NCBI GenBank assembly: GCA_027066265.1
Contig: JAMOOB010000275.1
Location: forward strand, 1-8,938
Source: Desulfurococcales archaeon
Lineage (GTDB): Archaea; Thermoproteota; Thermoprotei_A; Sulfolobales; Ignisphaeraceae
DNA length: 8,938 bases
Direction: 5' to 3'
Shown in pieces: positions 1 through 6,218 of this stretch (position 1 is its first letter; each line of letters begins with the position of its first letter). The notes beneath the pieces were generated by a model. That model had not been told where the DNA came from. It did not search any database and saw only the letters and a program-made list of their open reading frames with translations. Made by a program: the position numbers and the translations under genes.

Positions 1-1
1 C

Positions 2-736
2 GTCGATGGTCTTCTGAGGTTCTTCGACAACAACTTCTTCTACCGCGTACCGATCTTCGTCGAGAGACCCTCTCCATCCCAACCCGTGCTAGCACCACGA
101 GTACGTAGATTGATTGAGCACGTTCCCAGCAACGCAATGCTTAAGGTAGTGGTTCCAGGACCCGTAACCTTCGTCAAGCTATCCAAGCTCGTAGAGGGTC
201 TTAGGTTCGAGGATATCGTTGAGGACGTTGCTAGGTTGCTTAGAGACGAGCTTGCAAAGGCTATCGATGCCGGTGCCAAGGTTGTGGAGATCGACGAGCC
301 TTGGCTATGCGATGTAGATGCTGCACGAAGCGATGCAGAGCTCGTTAGAGAGCTTTTCAACAAGTACTTCGCCGATCTACCAGTTCTCAAGATCCTCGCA
401 CTGTACTACGCAGTACCTAGGAAAGAGGTCGTAGAACCCCTCACGGATGCTAAGAGCGATTTCGTTGCCGTTAGCATCGCGGACGATCTGAGGAAGGGGA
501 AGGAGCTTCTCGCGAATGTATGTCTCGAAGGAGTTGCGGTGGGTGCTATCAATGCTAGGGATATCTACATCGATAAGGAGAGCGATGTCGAGACAGTGAT
601 CAAGGAAGTGGTTAGGCAGTGTAGTCCGAAGAGGATCGCTCTAACTACGAGTGGATGGCTCGATCTCATACCCTACGGATACGCGTTGGAGAAGACTCGG
701 ATCCTTGCATCGATAGCGAACCGGATACAGATCTAA
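2..736 (+). CDS. MetE N-terminal-type methionine synthase protein (5' end outside window)
   Basis: The reading frame is open from the window edge, so the true start lies upstream; 244 codons are visible, ending in TAA. The visible start carries RFFDNNFFYRVPIF, like the KWFDTNYHYxVPE segment at the N-terminal barrel of cobalamin-independent methionine synthase (MetE). It is followed by VVPGPVTFVKLSK (like the GPVTFLxLSK motif) and VVEIDEPWL near visible residues 94-102. The chain ends after a TSGWxxLPYG-like stretch and a closing helix, so it stops after one TIM barrel instead of two. No His-x-Cys or late Cys zinc ligand is visible, as expected for the N-terminal domain, which in full-length MetE assists the catalytic zinc barrel. 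In many crenarchaea the two halves are separate neighbouring genes; the catalytic partner would have to be upstream of this window, because the next downstream gene is unrelated. The family assignment is firm; the split-enzyme role is inferred. Confidence 0.82.
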   Translation, partial: VDGLLRFFDNNFFYRVPIFVERPSPSQPVLAPRVRRLIEHVPSNAMLKVVVPGPVTFVKLSKLVEGLRFEDIVEDVARLLRDELAKAIDAGAKVVEIDEPWLCDVDAARSDAELVRELFNKYFADLPVLKILALYYAVPRKEVVEPLTDAKSDFVAVSIADDLRKGKELLANVCLEGVAVGAINARDIYIDKESDVETVIKEVVRQCSPKRIALTTSGWLDLIPYGYALEKTRILASIANRIQI

Positions 737-750
737 ACCCATCGATACCT

Positions 751-760
751 CGTTTTTGCG
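751..760 (+). terminator. possible T-tract terminator after the MetE-type gene
   Basis: A run of five T (753-757) lies 17 nt after the stop codon, and a second run of four T lies near 782. Archaeal RNA polymerase commonly stops at such T-rich tracts without a hairpin. The run is short, so the support is modest. Confidence 0.3.
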
Positions 761-871
761 TAGCTCCGCGCTTCAGCAATCGTTTTCGTCGAGGATCGAA
801 TACCTACAGCTATGGGATTGCGCCTAGCTATGCATGTTTATCGGGTGCGTATCAATAGAATCCGCTGGGCG

Positions 872-880
872 AGGATATCC
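872..880 (+). promoter_or_regulatory. weak TATA-like element for the C/D box RNA
   Basis: The stretch AGGATATCC lies about 25-30 nt before the expected 5' end of the candidate guide RNA at about 901. The same ATATCC word occurs in the PiT promoter at 1039-1044. The match to a TATA box is poor, so this is tentative. Confidence 0.2.
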
Positions 881-900
881 GTGTTCGTAGCAGTTGTTCG

Positions 901-957
901 GCGATGATGAAGTCTTGCCGGGTCCCGACGAAGTGACGAAGCCCTCTAGCGCTGAGC
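901..957 (+). ncRNA. candidate archaeal C/D box guide sRNA
   Basis: All four boxes of an archaeal C/D box RNA appear in order with near-canonical spacing. Box C is ATGATGA (904-910), D' is CCGA (925-928, one change from CTGA), C' is GTGACGA (933-939, one change from RTGATGA) and D is CTGA (952-955). The D guide region is 12 nt (940-951), the D'-C' spacer is 4 nt and the C-D' interval is 14 nt. Such RNAs assemble with L7Ae, Nop5 and fibrillarin to direct 2'-O-methylation. By the rule of the fifth base before D or D', the predicted targets are the A in CGCUAGAGGGCU and the first C after GACC in GACCCGGCAAGACU. I could not place these sequences in an rRNA or tRNA from memory. The terminal stem is weak (GC with GC at 901-902 and 956-957). 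No protein-coding gene covers this stretch. Confidence 0.6.
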
Positions 958-975
958 TTACTCGAAGCATCTCTT

Positions 976-1007
976 CGTAGCTCTCTAGAGGTCTTCGTAG
1001 AGCTACG
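976..1007. repeat. 9-bp perfect inverted repeat upstream of the PiT promoter
   Basis: The arms CGTAGCTCT (976-984) and AGAGCTACG (999-1007) are exact reverse complements around a 14-nt loop. The repeat lies between the guide RNA candidate and the PiT TATA box, ending 29 nt before it. It could be a hairpin at the 3' side of the RNA transcript or a two-fold operator for a regulator of phosphate uptake. Nothing in the sequence decides between these. Confidence 0.5.
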
Positions 1008-1036
1008 TAGCCTTCAGTGCTATTGGATAGCCGGGC

Positions 1037-1042
1037 TTATAT
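1037..1042 (+). promoter_or_regulatory. TATA box of the PiT-DUF47 operon
   Basis: TTATAT begins exactly 29 nt before the ATG at 1066. In archaea transcription starts about 25 nt downstream of the TATA centre, so the mRNA would begin at or next to that ATG and be leaderless. This argues against the upstream in-frame TTG at 1045, which would lie before the predicted transcription start. Confidence 0.6.
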
Positions 1043-1065
1043 CCTTGGCTAAGCGTGGTCGTGGA

Positions 1066-2118
1066 ATGGGTTACGAAATGAACGAACAGCTGCTTCTAGT
1101 CCTAGGCTACGTAGCAGCGCTATTCATGGCTTTCAACATGGGTGCCAACGATGCTGCGAACCCTACGGCTGCTGCCGTTGGTGCCGGAGCTGTAACGCTT
1201 CGAAGAGCTCTGCTTCTCTTCGGCACCGGCGTATTCGTAGGCGCCGTGGTTCAGGGTAGGATGGTTATCAAGACCCTTGGCAAGGGAGTGGTTCCGGAAG
1301 TCGATGTTCTCGGAGCTTTGATCTCGGTTATTGCGGCTGGTATCTGGATCCTTACCGCTACCCGTCTAGGCATGCCGATATCGACGAGCCAGAGCATTAC
1401 GGGCGCCGTGCTGGGGATCGGCTTCGCCTACGTCTTCATGGGTAGGCTAGGGCTGGGAGATCTCAGGTGGAACGTGATCGTATCCATAGTCTTGAGCTGG
1501 ATCACGTCTCCGCTAACGGCTGTGTTCCTCGCACTCGTGTTCTACCTAGGCTTCGCCAAGCTCTTCGAGAAGCTCGCGCGTAGTTCTCTCGAACGTGCTG
1601 AAGCACTGTTTCGTAGGATCCTCGTAGCCTCTCTCCTCTTCGCAGCCTACGCGTATGGAGCGAACGACGTTGGGAACGCTACGGGGGTCTTCGTAGCCGT
1701 AACCTCGAGGTACCTAGGAATTCCGAGCAGTACGAGCCTACTCATACTCTCGGCAATGGGTGCGATAGGCATCGCGATCGGTGGTATCGTTGCTGGGTAC
1801 CGCGTGGTCCAGACCATCGCCTACAGGATCACTAGGCTAGACTACCCCATGTCGGCCTCGGCAAGCCTAGCGAGTGCGCTCGATGTGTGGCTCTTCACCA
1901 CGATTCCCTACGTACTGATAGGCTACGGAATGCCTATATCGACGACCCACGCAAGCGTATCCGCCGTGATAGGTGTTGGCATAGCAAAGCATCGGAGCCT
2001 ACGAGGAGTCAACCTAAAGATCGTTGCACTAATCCTACTCTCTTGGCTTCTGACCCTCCCCGTAGCATCCTTAATAAGCTGTGGTCTCTACCTAGCTGTA
2101 GTAAAGCTGGTGAGCTAG
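1066..2118 (+). CDS. PiT-family inorganic phosphate transporter
   Basis: This is a 350-residue integral membrane protein of the PiT family (PF01384), which carries phosphate, often as a metal-phosphate complex, into the cell using an ion gradient. It has the family's internal duplication. The first half has GANDAANP (residues 26-33) and GMPISTSQSITGAVLG (from about 102); the second has GANDVGNATG (about 199) and GMPISTTHASVSAVIG (about 288). Between and after these are long hydrophobic segments consistent with about ten membrane spans. I chose ATG 1066 because a TATA box sits 29 nt upstream; TTG 1045 and ATG 1078 are also in frame. The DUF47/PhoU-like gene starts 2 nt after the stop, so the two form an operon. 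PiT and PNaS families share a fold, but these motifs are specific to PiT. Sulfate transport is a less likely alternative role. Confidence 0.93.
   Translation: MGYEMNEQLLLVLGYVAALFMAFNMGANDAANPTAAAVGAGAVTLRRALLLFGTGVFVGAVVQGRMVIKTLGKGVVPEVDVLGALISVIAAGIWILTATRLGMPISTSQSITGAVLGIGFAYVFMGRLGLGDLRWNVIVSIVLSWITSPLTAVFLALVFYLGFAKLFEKLARSSLERAEALFRRILVASLLFAAYAYGANDVGNATGVFVAVTSRYLGIPSSTSLLILSAMGAIGIAIGGIVAGYRVVQTIAYRITRLDYPMSASASLASALDVWLFTTIPYVLIGYGMPISTTHASVSAVIGVGIAKHRSLRGVNLKIVALILLSWLLTLPVASLISCGLYLAVVKLVS
2109..2114 (+). promoter_or_regulatory. ribosome binding site of the DUF47 gene
   Basis: GGTGAG lies 6 nt before the ATG at 2121, inside the last codons of the PiT gene. GGTGA pairs with the UCACC of the archaeal 16S rRNA 3' end. 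It supports ATG 2121 over starts further upstream and fits translation of an internal operon gene. Confidence 0.6.
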
Positions 2119-2120
2119 CC

Positions 2121-2795
2121 ATGGCTACGTGGGTCTGGGCATCGAGAAGAATAGAAGAGGAGTTCCTCCGGAGATGCGTTGATCACTGCAACATTGTTGC
2201 TAGCGTTGTCGAAGCTATGGAGAGGATGATCGAAGCGATCGAGAGGAACGATCTGGAGAACGCTAGGAAACTATACGAGAAAGCTTTCGAGGAAGAGAGA
2301 CGCGCTGACGATGTTAAGAAGAGTATTCTGGGCGAGATGAGTAGGAGCTCCATACATCCCATGGATAGGGAGTACCTGCTACGACTCGTGCTTAGGATGG
2401 ACGACGTAGCTGCCTACGCCAAGGCGGCGGCAAGAAGGTTGCTTATCTCCATAGATGTCGGGATCGAGCTAGGGAAAGAGCTTCTGAAATTCATCAAGGA
2501 GATGGGGAGCAGGATCGGAGATGCTTCGAGAACGCTCTGCAGAGCAATAGAAGCACTCTCCACGAGCCCAAGTAGAGCGCTAGAGCTAAGCGATGAGGTT
2601 GAGCGTAGAGAAGAGGAAGTCGATGAGGTTAGGATGCAAGCCCTTGAATACATCTTCAGAGAATCGAGATCGGGAACTCGATCCATTACGTGGAGCATGA
2701 TAGCCAAGGACCTTATCGATACCCTCGAAGCAGCTTCAGATCGAGCCGAGGACACCGCCGATATGATTAGGCTCATAGCAGTATCCCTAACCTGA
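2121..2795 (+). CDS. DUF47/PhoU-like phosphate transport accessory protein
   Basis: This is a 224-residue, almost entirely helical and highly charged soluble protein. It matches the DUF47 (PhoU_div, PF01865) pattern: an N-terminal helix RIEEEFLRRC, a long acidic helix pair, then a conserved HPMDREYLLRLVLRMDDVA segment near residues 77-95, and a C-terminal DLIDTLEAASDRAEDTADMI helix. Genes of this family are repeatedly found next to PiT transporters and are thought to gate or regulate them, as PhoU does for Pst; the exact mechanism is not settled. Here the gene follows the transporter by 2 nt and has its own GGTGAG ribosome site, so joint expression is very likely. Its stop faces that of the VapC gene, 21 nt away. 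A longer in-frame start inside the PiT gene was rejected because it would overlap the transporter by more than 200 nt. Confidence 0.88.
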   Translation: MATWVWASRRIEEEFLRRCVDHCNIVASVVEAMERMIEAIERNDLENARKLYEKAFEEERRADDVKKSILGEMSRSSIHPMDREYLLRLVLRMDDVAAYAKAAARRLLISIDVGIELGKELLKFIKEMGSRIGDASRTLCRAIEALSTSPSRALELSDEVERREEEVDEVRMQALEYIFRESRSGTRSITWSMIAKDLIDTLEAASDRAEDTADMIRLIAVSLT

Positions 2796-2816
2796 AGACC
2801 AGTATACCCACTACGT

Positions 2817-3221
2817 TTACGCTCGTCGACTACTTGATAGAGCGTTTACGACCTCTATAATCTTGCTATCCGTGGTTAGAGGCCTTGCATTCCTATTGAT
2901 GCACTGCGCTGCTATCAACGCATCGAAGTAGTCCATCGAGTACCTCTCCACAAGCATCGCAGCGAGTGCTAGATCCCTAGGTGTTACGATCTCTATGCAT
3001 TCGATTGGAATTATCTTCTCTAGGATGCTCCACGTCTTAGCTCGTTCGGAATCCGTAAATCCACGCGATTTCATCAGTAGGTCCAGCTCTATCAACGATG
3101 CTTGCGAAACCTTTGTCTCTGAATCAAGATTCTCAAGAATTTCCATCGCTTGCCTATGTAAAGGATCTCTACTCCTAAGGTAAGCAACTAGGTAGACGGT
3201 ATCGATAATCGTTGAAACCAT
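2817..3221 (-). CDS. vapC: VapC-type PIN-domain toxin ribonuclease
   Basis: This 134-residue protein is a PIN-domain RNase, the toxin half of a VapBC type II module. The acidic metal-binding residues are in place: D7 in IIDTVYLVAYL, E45 in SLIELDLL, D100 in MDYFDALIAAQ and D118 in PLTTDSKI. VapC proteins use Mg2+ or Mn2+ at this site to cut RNA, often tRNA or rRNA; the target here is unknown. The ATG immediately follows the stop codon of the antitoxin gene (TAGATG), with GGTGA a few bases upstream, so it is probably translated by re-initiation and kept below antitoxin level. The family and the pairing are clear. Whether it acts as a growth-arresting toxin in this archaeon is inferred from the family. 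Confidence 0.9.
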   Translation of the reverse strand: MVSTIIDTVYLVAYLRSRDPLHRQAMEILENLDSETKVSQASLIELDLLMKSRGFTDSERAKTWSILEKIIPIECIEIVTPRDLALAAMLVERYSMDYFDALIAAQCINRNARPLTTDSKIIEVVNALSSSRRA

Positions 3222-3464
3222 CTACTTCACCATCTCCTGCAGAAGCTTCGAAGCTTCGTGATCCTCCTCTCTCCAATCACGGAATTTCTCGTCGAATAGC
3301 TTTCGAACATCTTCCAGCAGTACGTTTAGGGGTACGATCTCGAGAACCTTATCCTCCCTAACACGTACGAGAACCCTCGTCTTACCACTCAAACCTATCC
3401 TTCTACGTATCTCCCCCGGTATCAACAGCCTTCCACGCTCATCTACTGTAGCCACCATCTCCAT
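3222..3464 (-). CDS. vapB: VapB-type AbrB/SpoVT-fold antitoxin
   Basis: The protein is 80 residues from ATG 3464. Residues 1-45 form a swapped-hairpin AbrB domain: VATVDERGRLLIPGEIRRRIGL, followed by RVLVRVREDKVLEIVPL. The C-terminal part (DVRKLFDEKFRDWREEDHEASKLLQEMVK) is charged and helical, as in antitoxin tails that wrap the PIN toxin. Such proteins bind DNA and usually repress their own operon. The frame stays open upstream to an ATG at 3575, but those residues look unlike the family, and a TATA box at 3495-3502 predicts a transcript start near 3473. That leaves ATG 3464 (8-9 nt leader) as best; ATG 3479 would lie just upstream of the predicted start. It directly abuts vapC. Confidence 0.85.
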   Translation of the reverse strand: MEMVATVDERGRLLIPGEIRRRIGLSGKTRVLVRVREDKVLEIVPLNVLLEDVRKLFDEKFRDWREEDHEASKLLQEMVK

Positions 3465-3494
3465 AGGTATCCCACGCATCAATATCGTTTCCAA

Positions 3495-3502
3495 GTATAT
3501 AT
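3495..3502 (-). promoter_or_regulatory. TATA box of the vapBC operon
   Basis: On the minus strand the sequence reads ATATATAC, the best TATA match in the window. Standard archaeal spacing puts transcription start at about 3473, a few bases before the vapB ATG at 3464. VapBC probably binds here to repress itself, as AbrB-type antitoxins do; no clear operator repeat was seen. Confidence 0.6.
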
Positions 3503-3576
3503 GGTCTGTGGAACATCCATCGAGTTGATCATCGTGGAATCGTTTCATTACTGAGTTCGGATGGTGTTTATGCACC

Positions 3577-3590
3577 TTTTTCTTAGCTAA
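3577..3590 (+). promoter_or_regulatory. probable promoter of the iorAB operon
   Basis: TTTTTCTTAGCTAA lies 25-38 nt before the iorA ATG. The stretch ACCTTTTTCTTA (3574-3585) is repeated exactly in front of thyX, where it sits at leaderless spacing. Here the spacing gives either a leader of about six bases or, using TTAGCTAA as the box, a nearly leaderless mRNA. The promoter faces away from that of vapBC, with about 75 nt between the two boxes. Confidence 0.45.
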
Positions 3591-3600
3591 GTACTTGTTT

Positions 3601-3607
3601 GGTGGGG
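3601..3607 (+). promoter_or_regulatory. possible ribosome binding site of iorA
   Basis: GGTGGGG ends 7 nt before the ATG at 3615 and partly fits the GGTGATC consensus. If transcription starts near 3609 this site would be outside the mRNA, so it and the proposed promoter spacing cannot both be right. Confidence 0.3.
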
Positions 3608-3614
3608 TAGATCT

Positions 3615-5555
3615 ATGGGGCTTAAACAGACTATCGGAAGAGAATCTGGTCGTGCGCTTCTGCTAGGTAACGAAGCTATTGCTAGAGGCGCTATCGAGGC
3701 TGGGATCGCGGTTGCTACGGCTTATCCCGGAACTCCTTCGACGGAGATCGTGGAATCGCTTGCCGAGGTAGCTAACGATCTTGGGATATACGTTGAGTGG
3801 AGCGTGAATGAGAAGGTTGCTTTCGAAACAGCTTTCGCAGCGGCTACGGCTGGAGCACGTAGTTTGACCGCTATGAAACACGTTGGTCTCAACGTAGCTG
3901 CCGATCCCTTGTTTAGCTCTGCGTACACTGGTGTCGAGGAAGGGTTCGTGATCGTATCGGCGGACGATCCATCGATGTGGAGTAGTCAGAACGAGCAGGA
4001 TAATCGTCTCTACGGTCTCCACGCATACATTCCCGTGATCGAGCCTACGACTCTTAGGGAAGTCAAGGACTTGACCAAGCAATGCTTCGAGTTCAGCAAA
4101 GAGATTCAGCACCCCGTAATACTCAGAACCACGACGAGGATCTCCCATACTAGGGTAGTCGTAGAGCTGGGACCCATCAGTAAGCCTATTCGTAGAGGGA
4201 AGTACTTCAAGGATCCGGAACGCTACGTATTGGTTCCTAGCAATGCTAGGAAGCTACGTGCTAAGCTTGTGGAGAAGTGGCGTAGCATCGAAGAGAAGCT
4301 ATCTTCCTTCCCATTCAACGCTATTGAAGGAGATGGCAAGGTTCTGATCGTTGGTGCCGGCATATCCTACTCCTACGTAGTTGAAGCGTTGGAACATCTA
4401 GGGATCCGCGACAAGGTTAGGGTTCTGAAGCTCAGCACCGTAGTACCTCTACCCAGAGACTTAGTTAGGAAGGCTCTGGAAGGAGTTGAGAAGGTTCTCG
4501 TAGTCGAGGAGCTCGAGCCCGTGGTAGAGATGCAGTTGAAGAGCTTGGTCGTGGACGAGGGGATGAGTATCGAGGTACATGGAAAGGATCTCGTTGGGTA
4601 CCTCTACGAAATGAGCTTGACGAGAGCTATGCGTGCCGTAGCCAAGTTCATGGGTATCGACTACGCAGAGCCCAGCGGTATCGAAACCACGCTACCCAGC
4701 TTCGTCTTCCCACGACCACCCCAGCTATGCCCTGGATGTCCCTACAGACCTCTCTACTACGCTCTTAGGAAGGTGGTGGATAGGCTCAACGCTGAGCGTG
4801 GTGTTGAACACGAACCTATCTTCTGCGGCGACATTGGTTGCTATACCCTCGGACTCAACCCACCGTTCCGACTACACGATACCACGATCGAGATGGGTGG
4901 TAGTCTAGGCATGGCCAACGGCTTCGCTATCTCTGTAGACGATAGGATCCCGATAGCGATAATCGGAGACTCCACGTTCTACCACGCCGGCATACCACCC
5001 CTGATCAACGCTGTCTACAACTCGAAACCAGTGCTGGTGATAGTGCTGGACAACCGCATCACCGCGATGACGGGTCACCAACCGAATCCAAGCACGGGTA
5101 TCACTGCTACGGGACGCGAAGCAAAGATCGTGAAGATCGAGGACATCGCACGTGCGTGCGGTGTCGAGTACGTGAAGGTCTTCGATCCAGCGAACATCGA
5201 GGAGACCGAGAAGATCCTTAGGGAAGCGATCGAGTACGTCGAGAAGGAGAGGAAGCCAGCGCTCATAGTCTCTCGAAGACTATGCGCACTGCAAGCCGTT
5301 AGAAAGATCCGTAGCATGGGTCTCGAGATCCCTAGGTACTTCGTCGATCCAGAGAAATGCGTTGGTTGCGGACTATGCTACAACAAGTTCGCGTGTCCAG
5401 CGATAAGACCTAGGAGTCGAGAGGATAGGAAGGCTACGATAGATCCCGAGCTATGTACTGGATGCGGTGTATGCGCATCGATATGCCCCGTGGGAGCAAT
5501 CAAGCCGGAGAACCCTGAACTTGTTGAGAAGGTTCGCGAGGTGTGGAGAGGATGA
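3615..5555 (+). CDS. iorA: indolepyruvate:ferredoxin oxidoreductase, alpha subunit
   Basis: This 646-residue subunit is close to the usual length of about 620-650. With IorB it oxidises indolepyruvate and other aryl 2-oxo acids to aryl-acetyl-CoA, passing electrons to ferredoxin in the cytoplasm. Domain order is typical. An N-terminal pyrimidine-binding domain has AYPGTPSTEI and the SVNEKVAFE glutamate region. A middle domain follows, then a CPGCPYR motif (from C372). The thiamine-pyrophosphate domain has GDIGCYTLG and GDS (451-453) leading to LDNRITAMTGHQ. A C-terminal two-cluster ferredoxin has C582, C585, C588, C594 and C614, C617, C620, C624. The gene leads an operon with iorB, overlapping by ATGA. 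The family often has His in the CPGCPHR motif; here it is Tyr. Specificity for aromatic acids is inferred from overall architecture. Confidence 0.95.
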   Translation: MGLKQTIGRESGRALLLGNEAIARGAIEAGIAVATAYPGTPSTEIVESLAEVANDLGIYVEWSVNEKVAFETAFAAATAGARSLTAMKHVGLNVAADPLFSSAYTGVEEGFVIVSADDPSMWSSQNEQDNRLYGLHAYIPVIEPTTLREVKDLTKQCFEFSKEIQHPVILRTTTRISHTRVVVELGPISKPIRRGKYFKDPERYVLVPSNARKLRAKLVEKWRSIEEKLSSFPFNAIEGDGKVLIVGAGISYSYVVEALEHLGIRDKVRVLKLSTVVPLPRDLVRKALEGVEKVLVVEELEPVVEMQLKSLVVDEGMSIEVHGKDLVGYLYEMSLTRAMRAVAKFMGIDYAEPSGIETTLPSFVFPRPPQLCPGCPYRPLYYALRKVVDRLNAERGVEHEPIFCGDIGCYTLGLNPPFRLHDTTIEMGGSLGMANGFAISVDDRIPIAIIGDSTFYHAGIPPLINAVYNSKPVLVIVLDNRITAMTGHQPNPSTGITATGREAKIVKIEDIARACGVEYVKVFDPANIEETEKILREAIEYVEKERKPALIVSRRLCALQAVRKIRSMGLEIPRYFVDPEKCVGCGLCYNKFACPAIRPRSREDRKATIDPELCTGCGVCASICPVGAIKPENPELVEKVREVWRG

Positions 5556-6157
5556 AGTTCGTGAACGTAGTTATCACGGGTGTTGGTGGACAGGGTCTGC
5601 TAACCATGGCTAGGCTACTAGCGGAAGCAGCCATGGCTAGAGGGTTCGAGACTCTTGCTGCTGAAACCCATGGAATGGCTCAGCGTGGTGGTAGCGTAGT
5701 CGTGTTCCTAAGGATTGGAGAAGAGATCTATGCACCAACCTTCTCATCCGGAATGGCTCACCTAGTCGTGAGTACCGAGCTCATCGAAGCGGTTAGGAGC
5801 GTTCCTTACCTTAGAAGCAACGGTGTGCTAGCTACGAATACCAAGGTGATATACCCAGCCATACCCGGTATCTATGGCAGCGTCGATGAGAACCAGGTGT
5901 TGGAGTGGCTACGTGCACGCATACCTAACCTATACACGGTTCCAGCATCGAACGTAGCTGAATCCCTAGGAAACCCACGTGCAACGAACATGGTTATGCT
6001 GGGAGTAGCCTCCGTGATACTGGAGAGATGGATCGATACGGAGTACCTAGCGAAAGAAGTTTCGAAGATCGGTAAGGGTAGGATCGCAGAGATCAATAGA
6101 CAGGCGTACGAACGAGGTAGAGAGATCGCGGAATCCCTTAGAGTAGTAAAGCTCTAG
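5552..6157 (+). CDS. iorB: indolepyruvate:ferredoxin oxidoreductase, beta subunit
   Basis: This 201-residue protein is the gamma-type domain of 2-oxoacid oxidoreductases (PF01558), the small partner of IorA. The N-terminus VVITGVGGQGLLTMARLLAEAA is the diagnostic glycine-rich segment, followed by ETHGMAQRGGSVVVFLRIG (about residues 39-57), a conserved strand pair that contacts CoA or the alpha subunit. I chose ATG 5552 because its ATGA overlaps the iorA stop, the usual translational coupling, and because the chain then starts MKFVNVVITG as in the family. An in-frame GTG at 5543 would add three residues. The order iorA-iorB and the overlap match peptide-fermenting archaea such as Pyrococcus and Thermococcus. 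The stop is followed by a T-rich stretch at 6190-6203. Confidence 0.94.
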   Translation: MKFVNVVITGVGGQGLLTMARLLAEAAMARGFETLAAETHGMAQRGGSVVVFLRIGEEIYAPTFSSGMAHLVVSTELIEAVRSVPYLRSNGVLATNTKVIYPAIPGIYGSVDENQVLEWLRARIPNLYTVPASNVAESLGNPRATNMVMLGVASVILERWIDTEYLAKEVSKIGKGRIAEINRQAYERGREIAESLRVVKL

Positions 6158-6189
6158 CGATCCCGTTCCTCGACGTACGTTACCCCAGA

Positions 6190-6203
6190 TTCTTTTCGTT
6201 CTC
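6190..6203 (+). promoter_or_regulatory. T-rich element: ATPase promoter and/or ior terminator
   Basis: TTCTTTTCGTTCTC follows the iorB stop by 32 nt and precedes the ATPase. As a T-rich tract it could end the ior transcript. Its first six bases (TTCTTT) also begin exactly 29 nt before the GTG at 6219, the same placement as in the PiT, GNAT and thyX promoters. Both roles are possible. Confidence 0.4.
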
Positions 6204-6218
6204 TACGCTCGCCGAATC

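Noticed and set aside
655..858. A 67-residue open frame running from the MetE-type gene into the spacer
   Set aside because: It overlaps the certain MetE frame, its Ser/Arg/Pro-rich composition resembles no family, and it has no promoter or ribosome site.
911..924. Assigning the D' guide to the 23S rRNA segment containing CCCGCGGCAAGAC
   Set aside because: The predicted target CCCGGCAAGAC lacks two bases relative to that segment as I remember it, so pairing would be interrupted; not claimed.
3465..3575. A longer vapB start at 3575
   Set aside because: The extra 37 residues do not look like an AbrB domain and lie upstream of the predicted transcription start.
3663..4148. A 161-residue minus-strand frame opposite iorA
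   Set aside because: The iorA frame here encodes conserved oxidoreductase motifs; the antisense product has no family features.
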